From: Phycisphaeraceae bacterium
Lineage (GTDB): Bacteria; Planctomycetota; Phycisphaerae; Phycisphaerales; UBA1924
Assembly (NCBI GenBank): GCA_019636655.1
Contig: JAHBXB010000005.1
Span: forward strand, 1-64,000
Reading direction: 5' to 3'
DNA length: 64,000 nucleotides
Shown: in pieces, positions 1-7,587 of the stretch
How the letters are laid out: every line of letters begins with the position of its first letter
Position numbering within the stretch: the stretch's first letter is position 1
Program-made: the position numbers and the translations under genes
The notes under the pieces: generated by a model
The model's input: only the letters and a program-made list of their open reading frames with translations
Told to the model about the DNA's origin: nothing
Databases searched by the model: none

Positions 1-105
1 AAGGTCGGCGACGTCGCGGAGGGTGAGGGTGGGGTCGGTGACGGAATCGAGGATTCTGGCCGCGAGGCCGGGGGAGGGGTTGAAGGAGGAGGGGAGGTTG
101 AGCAT
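1..105 (-). CDS. Partial hypothetical protein, possible HTH N-terminus (runs off window)
   Basis: The frame is open from an ATG at 105 down to base 1 (35 codons) and continues outside the window. The visible peptide starts MLNLPSSFNPSPG and ends TLTLRDVADL, which reads like the entry helix of a helix-turn-helix; this is inference from a short fragment. Codons are strongly C-ending, like confident genes nearby. A good sigma-70-like promoter lies immediately upstream, with its -10 box only 9 nt from the ATG, so the message would be leaderless or nearly so. Function unknown. If it is a regulator, it is the natural candidate to bind the palindrome at 128-142 that overlaps its own -35 box. Confidence 0.5.
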   Translation of the reverse strand, partial: MLNLPSSFNPSPGLAARILDSVTDPTLTLRDVADL

Positions 106-114
106 GACCCGTGC

Positions 115-142
115 AGGATACGGGTTTTTGACGGTATGTCAA
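115..142 (-). promoter_or_regulatory. Promoter with palindromic operator, apparently leaderless
   Basis: On the minus strand TTGACA (142-137) and TATCCT (120-115) are separated by 16 bp, and only 9 nt separate the -10 from the ATG at 105. The -35 lies inside an imperfectly spaced inverted repeat, TTGAC-N5-GTCAA (128-142). A near-identical 15-mer recurs at 428-442 in front of the toxin-antitoxin genes. Confidence 0.55.
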
Positions 143-237
143 TAGGGTTTTGATAGGAATATGTACAATTCGTCCAAGTGGTGAATTGGTGAGGAGTTGC
201 GCGAGGGTCTTGCGGTGGGGCGGAGGGTTGCGGGTGC

Positions 238-370
238 AAAGGGAACCATGCTGGTTCCCTCTGCTACTCCCTCCGGCGGGGAGTGGCGGGGTGGTGCCGG
301 AGGGCAGGATGCACCGACTCAACCGCAGAGCCGGTTGAGTCGGTGGCACGATATCGGTGCCACCTGCCAG
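238..370. other. Structured non-coding element with clustered inverted repeats
   Basis: Four inverted repeats lie back to back with no credible gene. They are: 240-248/252-260 (9 bp, 3-nt loop); 269-277/296-304 (9 bp); 312-325/332-345 (14 bp perfect, 6-nt loop); and 342-349/357-364 (8 bp). The last shares 342-345 with the preceding stem, so the two are at least partly exclusive. In addition 303-308 can pair with 363-368 and enclose the third stem. This fits a folded RNA or a decayed mobile or regulatory DNA element. No T-tract follows, so a simple terminator is unlikely. The rest of 106-461 holds the two promoters described separately and nothing else that I recognise. Confidence 0.5.
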
Positions 371-393
371 TTGGCCGCGGATCGTCATTCAGG

Positions 394-442
394 GTGGCGA
401 GCGAACAGCCGATGTATATACTGTGTATTGACGGTGTGTCAC
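394..442 (+). promoter_or_regulatory. Putative toxin-antitoxin promoter and operator
   Basis: A weak -35 (GTGGCG, 394-399) is 17 bp from a good -10, TATACT (417-422), placing +1 near 429. The 15-mer TTGACGGTGTGTCAC (428-442) sits on the start site, the usual place for an autoregulatory operator. It differs at two positions from the 128-142 copy. A strong Shine-Dalgarno AAGGAGG follows at 449-455. Confidence 0.5.
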
Positions 443-461
443 CTTGGTAAGGAGGCTTTGA

Positions 462-689
462 TTGGTCAAGACGCTCACCAAGCACGGCAACAGCTACGCC
501 CTCGTGATCGACAAGCCGATCCTCGAGTTGCTCAAGATCCGGCCGGATTCGCCGCTCGAAGTCAGCACCGACGGCAAGGTGCTGACGATCACGCCGCAGC
601 GCGACACAGATCGTGAGGAGCGAGTGTCGCGGTCGCTGGAGAAGGCGAATCGCCGGTATGGCAAGGCTCTCAAGCGGCTCGCCGAGTAG
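462..689 (+). CDS. AbrB/MazE/SpoVT-family antitoxin
   Basis: This 75-aa protein has the swapped-hairpin AbrB/MazE signature in its first 45 residues (TLTKHGNSYALVIDKPILELL, then ISPLEV-like and KVLTITP strands) and a basic/acidic helical tail (about 46-75) typical of a toxin-neutralising C-terminus. The start is a TTG at 462, chosen because AAGGAGG ends 6 nt upstream and no ATG or GTG fits. The stop is 6 bp before the toxin gene, so the pair is one operon. Such antitoxins bind palindromes in their own promoter, and the 15-mer at 428-442 is the obvious candidate. Pairing with a Doc-type toxin, rather than a MazF or PIN toxin, is less common. Confidence 0.85.
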   Translation: MVKTLTKHGNSYALVIDKPILELLKIRPDSPLEVSTDGKVLTITPQRDTDREERVSRSLEKANRRYGKALKRLAE

Positions 690-695
690 GTCCTT

Positions 696-1085
696 GTGGA
701 GCCGCAGTTTCTCCGCGTTGATGAGGTGCTTCGCATTCATGCGGACCAGGTCGAGCGCTACGGCGGGAGCGCCGACTTGCGAGACCCGGGGCTGTTGATT
801 TCAGCCGTGGAGACTCCGCGAGCGATGTACGGCGGGTCGCTACTCCATGGCGATCTCTTTGGGATGGCTGCGGCGTACCTGTTCCACATTGTTCAGAACC
901 ATCCGTTCGTGGATGGCAACAAGCGGACTGGAACGGTCGCGGCGATCGTGTTTCTCGATGTGAATGGGGTAGAGATCGACGCCGACAATGACGAGTTGGC
1001 CGAGATGGTGTTGGCGGTTGCGCGTGGGGAGATCGACAAGAATCGGATTGCGAGGTTCTTGCGGGAGCGAGCGGCGGGGCTGTAG
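696..1085 (+). CDS. doc: Death-on-curing (Doc) family toxin, Fic fold
   Basis: This 129-aa protein carries the Fic/Doc core motif HPFVDGNKRTG at residues 69-79, with the catalytic His69 and the Lys76 characteristic of Doc. Doc enzymes phosphorylate EF-Tu and so arrest translation, whereas canonical Fic proteins AMP-ylate and have GN-G-R. Length and motif position match Doc (about 126 aa). The start is a GTG at 696, 6 bp after the antitoxin stop. No inhibitory Fic helix (S/TxxxE[G/N]) is evident in the toxin, so inhibition should come from the upstream AbrB-type protein. The exact target and activity are family inference. Confidence 0.88.
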   Translation: MEPQFLRVDEVLRIHADQVERYGGSADLRDPGLLISAVETPRAMYGGSLLHGDLFGMAAAYLFHIVQNHPFVDGNKRTGTVAAIVFLDVNGVEIDADNDELAEMVLAVARGEIDKNRIARFLRERAAGL

Positions 1086-1097
1086 CTTGTCGCGGAC

Positions 1098-2411
1098 TTA
1101 TCGCTGCGACCCCTGGCTACCCATTTGAGTCCTTCGGGCTTCATGCGACACGGGGCTGCCGCATTCGGTGCAGGTTTTAGCGGTTCCGATCGGGTATCCG
1201 CACGCGGTGCACAGGCCGCGGCGGGAGCGGAGGGTGCGACGGGTGCGGCGGGTGCGGCGGATCGTGCCCGGGCCCATCGCGAGTGCGGCGATGAACGTGG
1301 CAAAGAAAGCCGTGTTGATGAAGAAGGCGGGCCATGCCGGGCTCGTGGGCAGTACTCCACGAGTTTGTGGGATCCATCCGGCGGGGGCAACGTGCCATTC
1401 TCCGATCACCGTTCCGGTACGGTGATTGCGTTGGGGATTGGTGATGCTGATTGACGCCATCGAAAGGCATGGGAACGGGAAGCCCCATGTCTTACGGCTG
1501 ACGACGAGTACTCCGGCATCGCCGAATCCGAGGGCAGTTTCGTTGCGAGAGCCGATCGTGGTCTCAACCTCCGTGGGATCGGAGGCCGTGGGCCATTCAG
1601 GCCCCGGATCGATCGGCCACGTGTAGTGACTCGCGTAACTGCGTCGCATCGGGGGCCACCACAGGCAGCTCCACGCGACGAGCACGGTGGTGACGGCGCC
1701 GAGGAGAAAACAGATCAACGTGGCGCGGAGCGAGCTCGTCCATGGTGGATGGCCGCGGGAGTGGACGGGCTCTCCGCATTCCGTGCAGCGTTTGGCGGCG
1801 CCGATTGGGTATCCGCACGCGGTGCACAGGCCGCGGCGGGACCGGAGTTTGCGGCGGACGACTCCGGGGCCCAACCACACTGCCGCGATGAGGGCGGTGT
1901 AGAACGCGATGTTGAGCGCGAGGGCGGACCAGAGCGGATGCACGGGCAGCATGCCATCGGTCCTGGCGGCCCACCGCGATCCGGGCGCGGCGACCCGCCA
2001 GCCGCCGGCGATTCTCTCCGGTGCGGCAGGTGACTGACTGAGCACGCTGATTCTCGCGATCGAGAGGCATGGGAAGGGGAAGCCGTATGTCACACTGCGG
2101 ACGAAGAGATTGGGCCGAGTGGTGCCGGGCTTGGGATCGGCATCGGTTGGTTTGAGGAGGCTCTCGGAGCGATCGGACCATGGGAATGGTTCGGAAGAGG
2201 CGAACTCGGCAAGCAGGCCGATCTCGGCGGTGGCTGAGATGCTGGCCGGGGCGGCTGGCCACTCGGGCCCGACATCGATCGGCCACTGATTTGGCCTTGG
2301 GACTTCGAAGCGTTCCAGCGCGGGCCACCACGGGCGGCTCCACGCGATGAGGATGGTGGTGATGGCGCCGAGGAGGAGGCAGATTGTGGCGGTGCGTAGG
2401 GGACGCGCCAT
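1098..2411 (-). CDS. Fused tandem membrane/zinc-ribbon protein (two modules in one ORF)
   Basis: The 437-aa protein is an internal duplication. Each half has an N-terminal membrane helix (about 7-27 and 231-251), an exported domain of about 130 residues containing YGFPFPCLS or WGFPFPCLS, a second membrane helix (about 163-185 and 369-390), an Arg-rich stretch, and a zinc ribbon CTACGYPIG...CTECG. The second half aligns with the first and with the single-module gene at 2532-3137. Its module lacks an in-frame start: the local ATG lies in another frame, so the halves are one reading frame. The stop is 12 bp from the convergent doc stop. No function is known; the architecture suggests a membrane sensor or scaffold with a cytosolic zinc ribbon. 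Confidence 0.75.
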   Translation of the reverse strand: MARPLRTATICLLLGAITTILIAWSRPWWPALERFEVPRPNQWPIDVGPEWPAAPASISATAEIGLLAEFASSEPFPWSDRSESLLKPTDADPKPGTTRPNLFVRSVTYGFPFPCLSIARISVLSQSPAAPERIAGGWRVAAPGSRWAARTDGMLPVHPLWSALALNIAFYTALIAAVWLGPGVVRRKLRSRRGLCTACGYPIGAAKRCTECGEPVHSRGHPPWTSSLRATLICFLLGAVTTVLVAWSCLWWPPMRRSYASHYTWPIDPGPEWPTASDPTEVETTIGSRNETALGFGDAGVLVVSRKTWGFPFPCLSMASISITNPQRNHRTGTVIGEWHVAPAGWIPQTRGVLPTSPAWPAFFINTAFFATFIAALAMGPGTIRRTRRTRRTLRSRRGLCTACGYPIGTAKTCTECGSPVSHEARRTQMGSQGSQR

Positions 2412-2531
2412 GGGAGAAGTGTACAGGTTGGTGCGAGTGGGGCGGTTGCTTTGATAACCCCTTTGGGGTATGGGTGAACGGGGGGGCGGTCCGGGGTGTG
2501 GCTCGTCGCGGACTCCTCGCCGCGACCCCGG

Positions 2532-3137
2532 CTACGCACTTGGAGCCCTTCGGGCTCGGGGGTGCAAGACGGGGCTGCCGCATTCGGTGCAGGCGTCGGC
2601 GGTTCCGATCGTGTAGCCGCAGGAGAGGCATTGGCCGCGGCGGGAGCGGAGGGTGCGGCGGATGGCGCTCGGGCCCATCCAGATCGAAGCGAAGAGGGCG
2701 GCGTAGAAGGCAGTGTTGAAGGCCAGCGCCGGCCACTTCGGGCGAACGGGGAGGTAGGGAATGGCCAGCCAATGCGAGTTGGCCGGGGCGAGTTGCCATT
2801 GTCCGAATTCCCCGCCAACTTCAAGGCTTCGGGAATCGATGCAACGTCCCATCGAAAGGCATGGGAATGGGAAGCCCCACGTGTCGCAGAAGACGATGGC
2901 AAGACCGCTGTATTCGGGCGAAGAAGCCGCGAACTCGCCGCAATGGCCGATTTCGACAAAGCCCGAAGTAGATCCTGGGGCGGGCGGCCAGTTGGGCCCA
3001 AGGTCGATCGGCCACCCCTCGTAGCCAAAGTCGTACATGTTGACTCTCGGCCACCACAGGCAGCTCCACGCGACGAGGACGGTGGTGATGGCCCCGAGGA
3101 GGAGGCAGATTGCAGTGGTGCGGAGGGGTCGCGCCAT
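2532..3137 (-). CDS. Membrane/zinc-ribbon protein (single module)
   Basis: This 201-aa protein starts at ATG 3137 with MARPLRTTAICLLLG, nearly identical to the start of the neighbouring fused gene. It has an N-terminal membrane helix (about 8-27), an exported region of about 110 residues with WGFPFPCLSMG, a second helix (about 140-160), an RRTLRSRRG linker, and a C-terminal CLSCGYTIG...CTECG zinc ribbon (about 170-192). It is the unfused form of the module duplicated at 1098-2411. Function unknown. A similar but decayed relative lies at 35245-35949. Confidence 0.75.
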   Translation of the reverse strand: MARPLRTTAICLLLGAITTVLVAWSCLWWPRVNMYDFGYEGWPIDLGPNWPPAPGSTSGFVEIGHCGEFAASSPEYSGLAIVFCDTWGFPFPCLSMGRCIDSRSLEVGGEFGQWQLAPANSHWLAIPYLPVRPKWPALAFNTAFYAALFASIWMGPSAIRRTLRSRRGQCLSCGYTIGTADACTECGSPVLHPRARRAPSA

Positions 3138-3224
3138 GGATTCAGTGTACAGATTGGGGTGAGAATGGCGGCGCGTCGATAACCCCTTTGAGCCCCCTCG
3201 TGGTCGACTTGCGGAGGATCAAGC

Positions 3225-3470
3225 ATGGGACTCTTTTCCAACTCGGGTGGGCATGCGAGTGCTGCCCAGCTCGCGCGGATCGAGCGGAAACTGGATGCGT
3301 TGCTGGATTTTCTCCAGGTGGAGATGCCGGTGGACGGGATGGAGGACATCCGCGCGATGGCCGCGGCCGGGAACAAGATCGGCGCGATCAAGGCGTACCG
3401 GGAGCGCACGGGCGTCGGGCTGGCGGAGGCGAAGGAGGCGGTCGAGCGGGGGTGTGAGCGGCCTGGCTAG
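3225..3470 (+). CDS. Small protein with ribosomal L7/L12 C-terminal-like domain
   Basis: The 81-aa product has an N-terminal helix (ARIERKLDALLDFLQ, about 17-31) and then the L7/L12-CTD motif NKIGAIKAYRERTGVGLAEAKEAVE (about 49-73). It lacks the dimerisation domain and hinge of true L7/L12, so it is an orphan CTD protein. GGAGG at 3213-3217 is 7 nt before the ATG. Its TAG stop lies in the palindrome CTAG (3467-3470), which also supplies the stop of the convergent dehydrogenase gene. A role in recruiting translation GTPases or in stress is possible but not shown. Confidence 0.7.
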   Translation: MGLFSNSGGHASAAQLARIERKLDALLDFLQVEMPVDGMEDIRAMAAAGNKIGAIKAYRERTGVGLAEAKEAVERGCERPG

Positions 3471-4477
3471 AAGTCCGCATCGAGGACGATGCGGTAGCGG
3501 GCCTTGCCGGCCTGGAGCCGTTCGAAGGCTTCGTTGATGCGGCTCATCGGCATGTGCTCGGTCTGCGGCGTGATGCTGTGGCGCGCGGCGAAATCGAGCA
3601 TCGTTTCCATCGCGACGGGGGAGCCGGTGGGGGAGCCGGAGACGCTCTTCTGGCCCATGATGATGGGGAAGGCGGCGACCGGGATCGGCTCCAGCACCGC
3701 GCCGACGACGTGCAGGCGGCCGCGGGGGGCGAGCGACGCGATCAGGGCGTCCCAGTCGAGGGGGACGTTGACGGTCACGACGAGCAGGTCGAAGGCGCCG
3801 GCGAGTTTCTTGATCGCGGCGGAGTCGCGGCTGGAGACGACGTGGTTGGCGCCGAAGCCGCGGGCCTCGTCGAACTTGCTTTCGCTGGAGGTGAAGGCGG
3901 TGACGTCGCAGCCGTAGGCGGCGGCGAACTTCAGACCCATGTGGCCGAGACCGCCGATGCCGACGATGCCGACGCGGCTGGTGGGCTTGGCGAACATCGC
4001 GATGGGGTTGAAGACGGTGATGCCGCCGCAGAGCAGGGGGCCGGCCTCGGCGAAATCGAGTTGATCGGGGAGCGGGATGGCCCAGGCCCAGTGGGAGCGG
4101 ACGTGGCTGGCGAACCCGCCGCGGTGCCCGATGATGGTGGGCTGGGCCTGGAGGCAGAGGTGCTGGTCGCCCGACATGCACTGGCGGCAGTGCATGCAAC
4201 TGCCCGAGTTCCATCCGACGCCGACGCGCTGGCCGACCTGGAGGCCCTTGGCGGCGGAGCCGACGGCGGTGATGCGGCCGATGACCTCGTGGCCGAGGAC
4301 GGCCGGGAACTGGGAGATGCCCCACTCGTTGTTGCGGACGGAGAGATCGGAGTGGCAGAGGCCGCAGTGGTCGACGGCGACTTCGACGTCCTCGGGGGCG
4401 AGGGGGCCGAGGTCGATCTTCTGGTGGACGAGCGGCTCTTTGGCGTTGGTGGCGACCCACGCATCGATGGATTTCAT
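3467..4477 (-). CDS. Zinc-dependent NAD(P) alcohol dehydrogenase (AdhC/YahK/CAD type)
   Basis: This 336-aa medium-chain dehydrogenase interconverts alcohols and aldehydes, probably with NADPH. Catalytic zinc ligands are visible as Cys41 (GLCHSD), His63 (LGHEVIG) and Cys150 (LLCGG). Structural zinc ligands are Cys94, Cys97, Cys100 and Cys108. The Rossmann motif GIGGLGHMG is at about 173-181. Length and motifs match the cinnamyl-alcohol dehydrogenase/YahK group. It begins 29 bp after the LptC-like gene and is probably the last gene of the kdsD operon, although its chemistry has no obvious link to LPS. Substrate unknown. Confidence 0.9.
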   Translation of the reverse strand: MKSIDAWVATNAKEPLVHQKIDLGPLAPEDVEVAVDHCGLCHSDLSVRNNEWGISQFPAVLGHEVIGRITAVGSAAKGLQVGQRVGVGWNSGSCMHCRQCMSGDQHLCLQAQPTIIGHRGGFASHVRSHWAWAIPLPDQLDFAEAGPLLCGGITVFNPIAMFAKPTSRVGIVGIGGLGHMGLKFAAAYGCDVTAFTSSESKFDEARGFGANHVVSSRDSAAIKKLAGAFDLLVVTVNVPLDWDALIASLAPRGRLHVVGAVLEPIPVAAFPIIMGQKSVSGSPTGSPVAMETMLDFAARHSITPQTEHMPMSRINEAFERLQAGKARYRIVLDADF

Positions 4478-4506
4478 TGGAGTGCTCCGGGGGGGTGGTC
4501 GTGCGA

Positions 4507-7500
4507 CTATCGCGGCGCTGTGATCGGCGAGGGCTCTTTGATTTCGACGCGGTCGTGGGCGCGGTCCCAGCGGAGTTTCCTGGCGTTGAGGACGGTGCCC
4601 TTCGAGTCGTCGTACAGCGTGATGCGGTTGTCGGGCGCGGCGGCGGCTTCGATGACATCCGTGGTCGCGTCGTAGGAGAGGGTGTCGGCGATGAGTTTGC
4701 GGAGGCCGGATTCGACGTAGACGGCGTCCTGCGCGGCGATGGCGGTCAGTTGCGTGCCGCGGGCGGCGGCGTCGGAGTCGGGCGTTGAGTCGGCGCGGGG
4801 GCGCATGGTGGCCTGGAGGCTCTCGCTTTCGAGGCGGATCGGCTCGCCGCCGTTGAGGGGGCGGTGGACGAGGGTCACGCCGCGGAGGAGGTCGAGGGCT
4901 CCCGAGGCCTGGTTGTAGTTCATGCCGCCGGTCCACGTGAAGAGCGAGGCGCCGCGGAGGGACTGGGAGCCGGGGCCCTGGGCGGTGTCGGGCGAGCGGC
5001 CATCGAAGGCCGCGGCGCGGCCGGCGCCGGGGACGGACATGACGCCGGAGTCTGGGTCGCTGTCGATGGTGGCGCCGTAGATCTTGAGGAAGCGGGTGAG
5101 GCGTTTGCCGTTGTCGGCCGCGGCGTCGGCCTCGTACCAGCGGGCTTCGGCGGTGGCAGGGGCGGCCTCGGAGCCGAAGACGGCGGCGTGGAGGAGGCGG
5201 CGATCGCCGAGGGGTTTGTCGGCGAGGTTCGCGGCAGGAGCGTCGGCGGGTTGCGGGGGGGCGGGGGAGAGGGCGAGGGTGAGGCGGTCGCCGCGGACCA
5301 CGCGGACGACGAGGCCGTCGGGGTCGGTCGCGGCGACGACTTCGCCGTCGCACTCGACCTGGCCGTTGAGGTCATCGAAGCGCATGGATGAGCCCCAGGT
5401 GACCTCGAGGGTTTCGCCGAGGCCTTGCTCGTCGGAGGGGGAGGGGGCGGCGCGCTGGCGGTGGGTGAATCGGCCGGGGGTGGTGATGTGGACGTCGCGA
5501 CGGGCGCCGTCGAGGAGGATGCGCTCGCCGGTGGCGATTGAGCGGCCCTTGCCGACGCTGGCGGTGGGGCCGGTGAGGAGGGCGGTCTTGGCGGGGGCGT
5601 CGGCGTGGAGTTCGTCTGCGGTGGCGCGGACGGAATCGAGATCGGTGTACTCGATGGAGCCCTTGGCCCAGACCTTGGAGACGGCGACGCGGTCGGGGGA
5701 CTCGGCGCCGTCGGCGGAAGGGGCGGGCTTCTCGGGGGTGAGGCCGGCTTCGAGCCAATCGGCCTTGAGGGTGGCGCCCCGGCGGGTGGCCTGGACGCTG
5801 CCGACGGCGGTGAGCAGCTCGGGGTCGGAGCGGCGGCCATCGGGGGAGCGCTGGAAGCGGACATCGATCGTGTCGGCGCGGAGTTGGCCGCCGTCGCCGG
5901 CGTCGCCCTTGGCGTTGCCCTCGATCTTCACGTGGCTGGGGGCGAGTGCCTCGCCTTCGACGGGCATGAAGGCGACGTGGAGGAACTCGCCGCTGAGCGT
6001 GGACCGCTTGTCCTTGGCGACGACCGAGCCGGTGAACGCGGCCTCTTCGAGTGTGCCGGTGACCCAGTGGTCGGGGCCGGTGGCGAACTGGTAGTCGGCC
6101 TGGTCGGACCAGGTGATGCGGCGCTGGTTGTCTTCAAGGACGCCGCCGCCGGGGATGTGGCTGACGCCGGAGGCGAGGTTGATCTCGAAGCGGCCGACGG
6201 TGGCTCGCTTGCCGTCGTCGGTCTTGAGGACGACGTCGTTCGCGCCGCGGCCGGCGAGGATCAGGTCCTTCATGGTGGCGAGGTAGCCGATCCAGACGCA
6301 GGAGCCGGAGACGCCGGCGTCGGTGTCGCTGAGGGTGACCTTGCCGGCCTTGTCCGCGGTGAAGCGGAGGGCGATGTGGTTGTTCCTGGCGAGTTCGGAA
6401 GGGGCGGTCTCGATCGGGGTGATGGTGAGGCGGCCCGCCCAGGTGAGGACGATGTCGTCGTCTCGCTGGCCGGCGAGGGAGACGGGATCGCCCGCGGCGG
6501 CGACAGCGGTCTCGTGTTGCGGGGACGGGGCAGTGGGAGCGTTGGGAGGGGGCGAACTGGCGGGGTTGGCCGAAGCGGAGGACGAGGGTGGGGCGGCCGG
6601 CGTTGTCGTGTGCTCCGGCGCGGGGGCGTTGGTGGTTGAGGGGCCGAGGGCGGCGGGGGGCAACTGGTTGTCGATCAGGCGTACCCAGACGTCGAGGGCA
6701 TCGGCCGCGAGGGTGCGGCCCATCTGGCGGACCTTGACGTCTTCACCGAAGACGGCCTGGTAGATGGTTTCACGCGGTGTCGGTGGGGGGGCTGGAGTGG
6801 CGTTGGCGGAGGCGGGGAGCTGGGTGGATGGAGCGGCGGGGGTGGGCGGGGCGGCTGCGGTCTTCGGCGGCGCGTCGCTCGCCGGGCTTCGGGTGAAGCG
6901 GAGGGAGTCGCCCTTTCGGAGTTCGAAGAACTCGAGGCGCTCGAGGACGCGGTTGAAGACCATGACCATGTCGGAGCCGCGGAACTCGAGGCTGGGTGTG
7001 GCGACGAGGACGGGATCGAGGGTGGAGAACTCGCCCTTGGGCATGTCGAAGTTGGCGCTCTGGGAGAAGTACATGCCGACAGGGCGGTCGTGGTCGAGGT
7101 CGACGGGGCGGGAGGCTTCGGTCGGGTCGTAGAGGCGGGCGAGCACGCCGCCCTCGAAGCGGCCGCTCTCGGGTTGCTGGCCCTGCTCGGGCATGTAGAT
7201 GCGGCCCTTCTCGGCCTGGATGTGCAGGGTGCGGCCGTCGCGCAGGTAGATCCACGCCCTGGGCTTGGTGATGTTGGAGCGGCCGCGCTCTTCGGTGGGT
7301 TCGAGGGCTTCCCACTGGAGTTCGCCGGCGGCACGGGTGGGATCCTCCTTCTGGACGAACGTCAGCTTGCCCCACCCGCTGGGGCCGGTCTCGCCCGCGG
7401 CGGGGGGCTTGCCGATGTCCTTCGGGGTGGGGATGACGCCGACGCGGCGCTCCGGGGACGATCCGCTGCGGGCCCAGAGGAAGAGGGTGACGCCGGCGCC

Positions 7501-7575
7501 GATGAGCGCGAACGCGACGGCGAGCAGGAGGCCCGTGGTCTTGGGGGTCAGTCTTCGCCGTGCGGAATCGGTCAT
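4507..7575 (-). CDS. Very large LptC/OstA-like LPS export protein
   Basis: The 1022-aa protein has one N-terminal membrane helix (about 15-35) and an LptC-like beta-jellyroll stretch (about 60-190: WIYLRDGRTLHIQAEKGRIYMPE, then a DP-rich and LEFRGSDMVMVFNRV segment). Several OstA/LptA-like repeats follow (for example VKIEGNAKGDAGDGGQLRADTIDV near 550 and the C-terminal LIADTLSYDATTDVIEA). Pro/Ala-rich linkers occur around 230-360. LptC is normally about 190 aa and hands LPS from LptBFG to LptA across the periplasm; this version may combine LptC and bridge functions. It lies directly after kdsC, which supports an LPS role. Confidence 0.75.
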   Translation of the reverse strand: MTDSARRRLTPKTTGLLLAVAFALIGAGVTLFLWARSGSSPERRVGVIPTPKDIGKPPAAGETGPSGWGKLTFVQKEDPTRAAGELQWEALEPTEERGRSNITKPRAWIYLRDGRTLHIQAEKGRIYMPEQGQQPESGRFEGGVLARLYDPTEASRPVDLDHDRPVGMYFSQSANFDMPKGEFSTLDPVLVATPSLEFRGSDMVMVFNRVLERLEFFELRKGDSLRFTRSPASDAPPKTAAAPPTPAAPSTQLPASANATPAPPPTPRETIYQAVFGEDVKVRQMGRTLAADALDVWVRLIDNQLPPAALGPSTTNAPAPEHTTTPAAPPSSSASANPASSPPPNAPTAPSPQHETAVAAAGDPVSLAGQRDDDIVLTWAGRLTITPIETAPSELARNNHIALRFTADKAGKVTLSDTDAGVSGSCVWIGYLATMKDLILAGRGANDVVLKTDDGKRATVGRFEINLASGVSHIPGGGVLEDNQRRITWSDQADYQFATGPDHWVTGTLEEAAFTGSVVAKDKRSTLSGEFLHVAFMPVEGEALAPSHVKIEGNAKGDAGDGGQLRADTIDVRFQRSPDGRRSDPELLTAVGSVQATRRGATLKADWLEAGLTPEKPAPSADGAESPDRVAVSKVWAKGSIEYTDLDSVRATADELHADAPAKTALLTGPTASVGKGRSIATGERILLDGARRDVHITTPGRFTHRQRAAPSPSDEQGLGETLEVTWGSSMRFDDLNGQVECDGEVVAATDPDGLVVRVVRGDRLTLALSPAPPQPADAPAANLADKPLGDRRLLHAAVFGSEAAPATAEARWYEADAAADNGKRLTRFLKIYGATIDSDPDSGVMSVPGAGRAAAFDGRSPDTAQGPGSQSLRGASLFTWTGGMNYNQASGALDLLRGVTLVHRPLNGGEPIRLESESLQATMRPRADSTPDSDAAARGTQLTAIAAQDAVYVESGLRKLIADTLSYDATTDVIEAAAAPDNRITLYDDSKGTVLNARKLRWDRAHDRVEIKEPSPITAPR

Positions 7576-7587
7576 CGCGCCATCCTA

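Larger units (their letters stand above)
1098..3137 (-). repeat. Three tandem copies of a membrane/zinc-ribbon module
   Basis: Three homologous units of about 600-660 bp lie head to tail: roughly 3137-2532, 2411-1740 and 1740-1098. DNA-level similarity is visible in the zinc-ribbon segment (for example near 1216, 1830 and 2636) and in the segment encoding the FPFPCLS motif (near 1460, 2065 and 2860). The flank upstream of each separate gene also shares GATAACCCCTTTG (about 2453 and 3178), so the duplication included promoter DNA. Confidence 0.75.

Noticed and set aside
3467-5353. A 628-aa fusion of alcohol dehydrogenase with an Arg-rich N-domain
   Set aside because: The extra N-terminus is a frame shadow of the LptC-like gene; MKSIDAWVATN at 4477 is the natural start.
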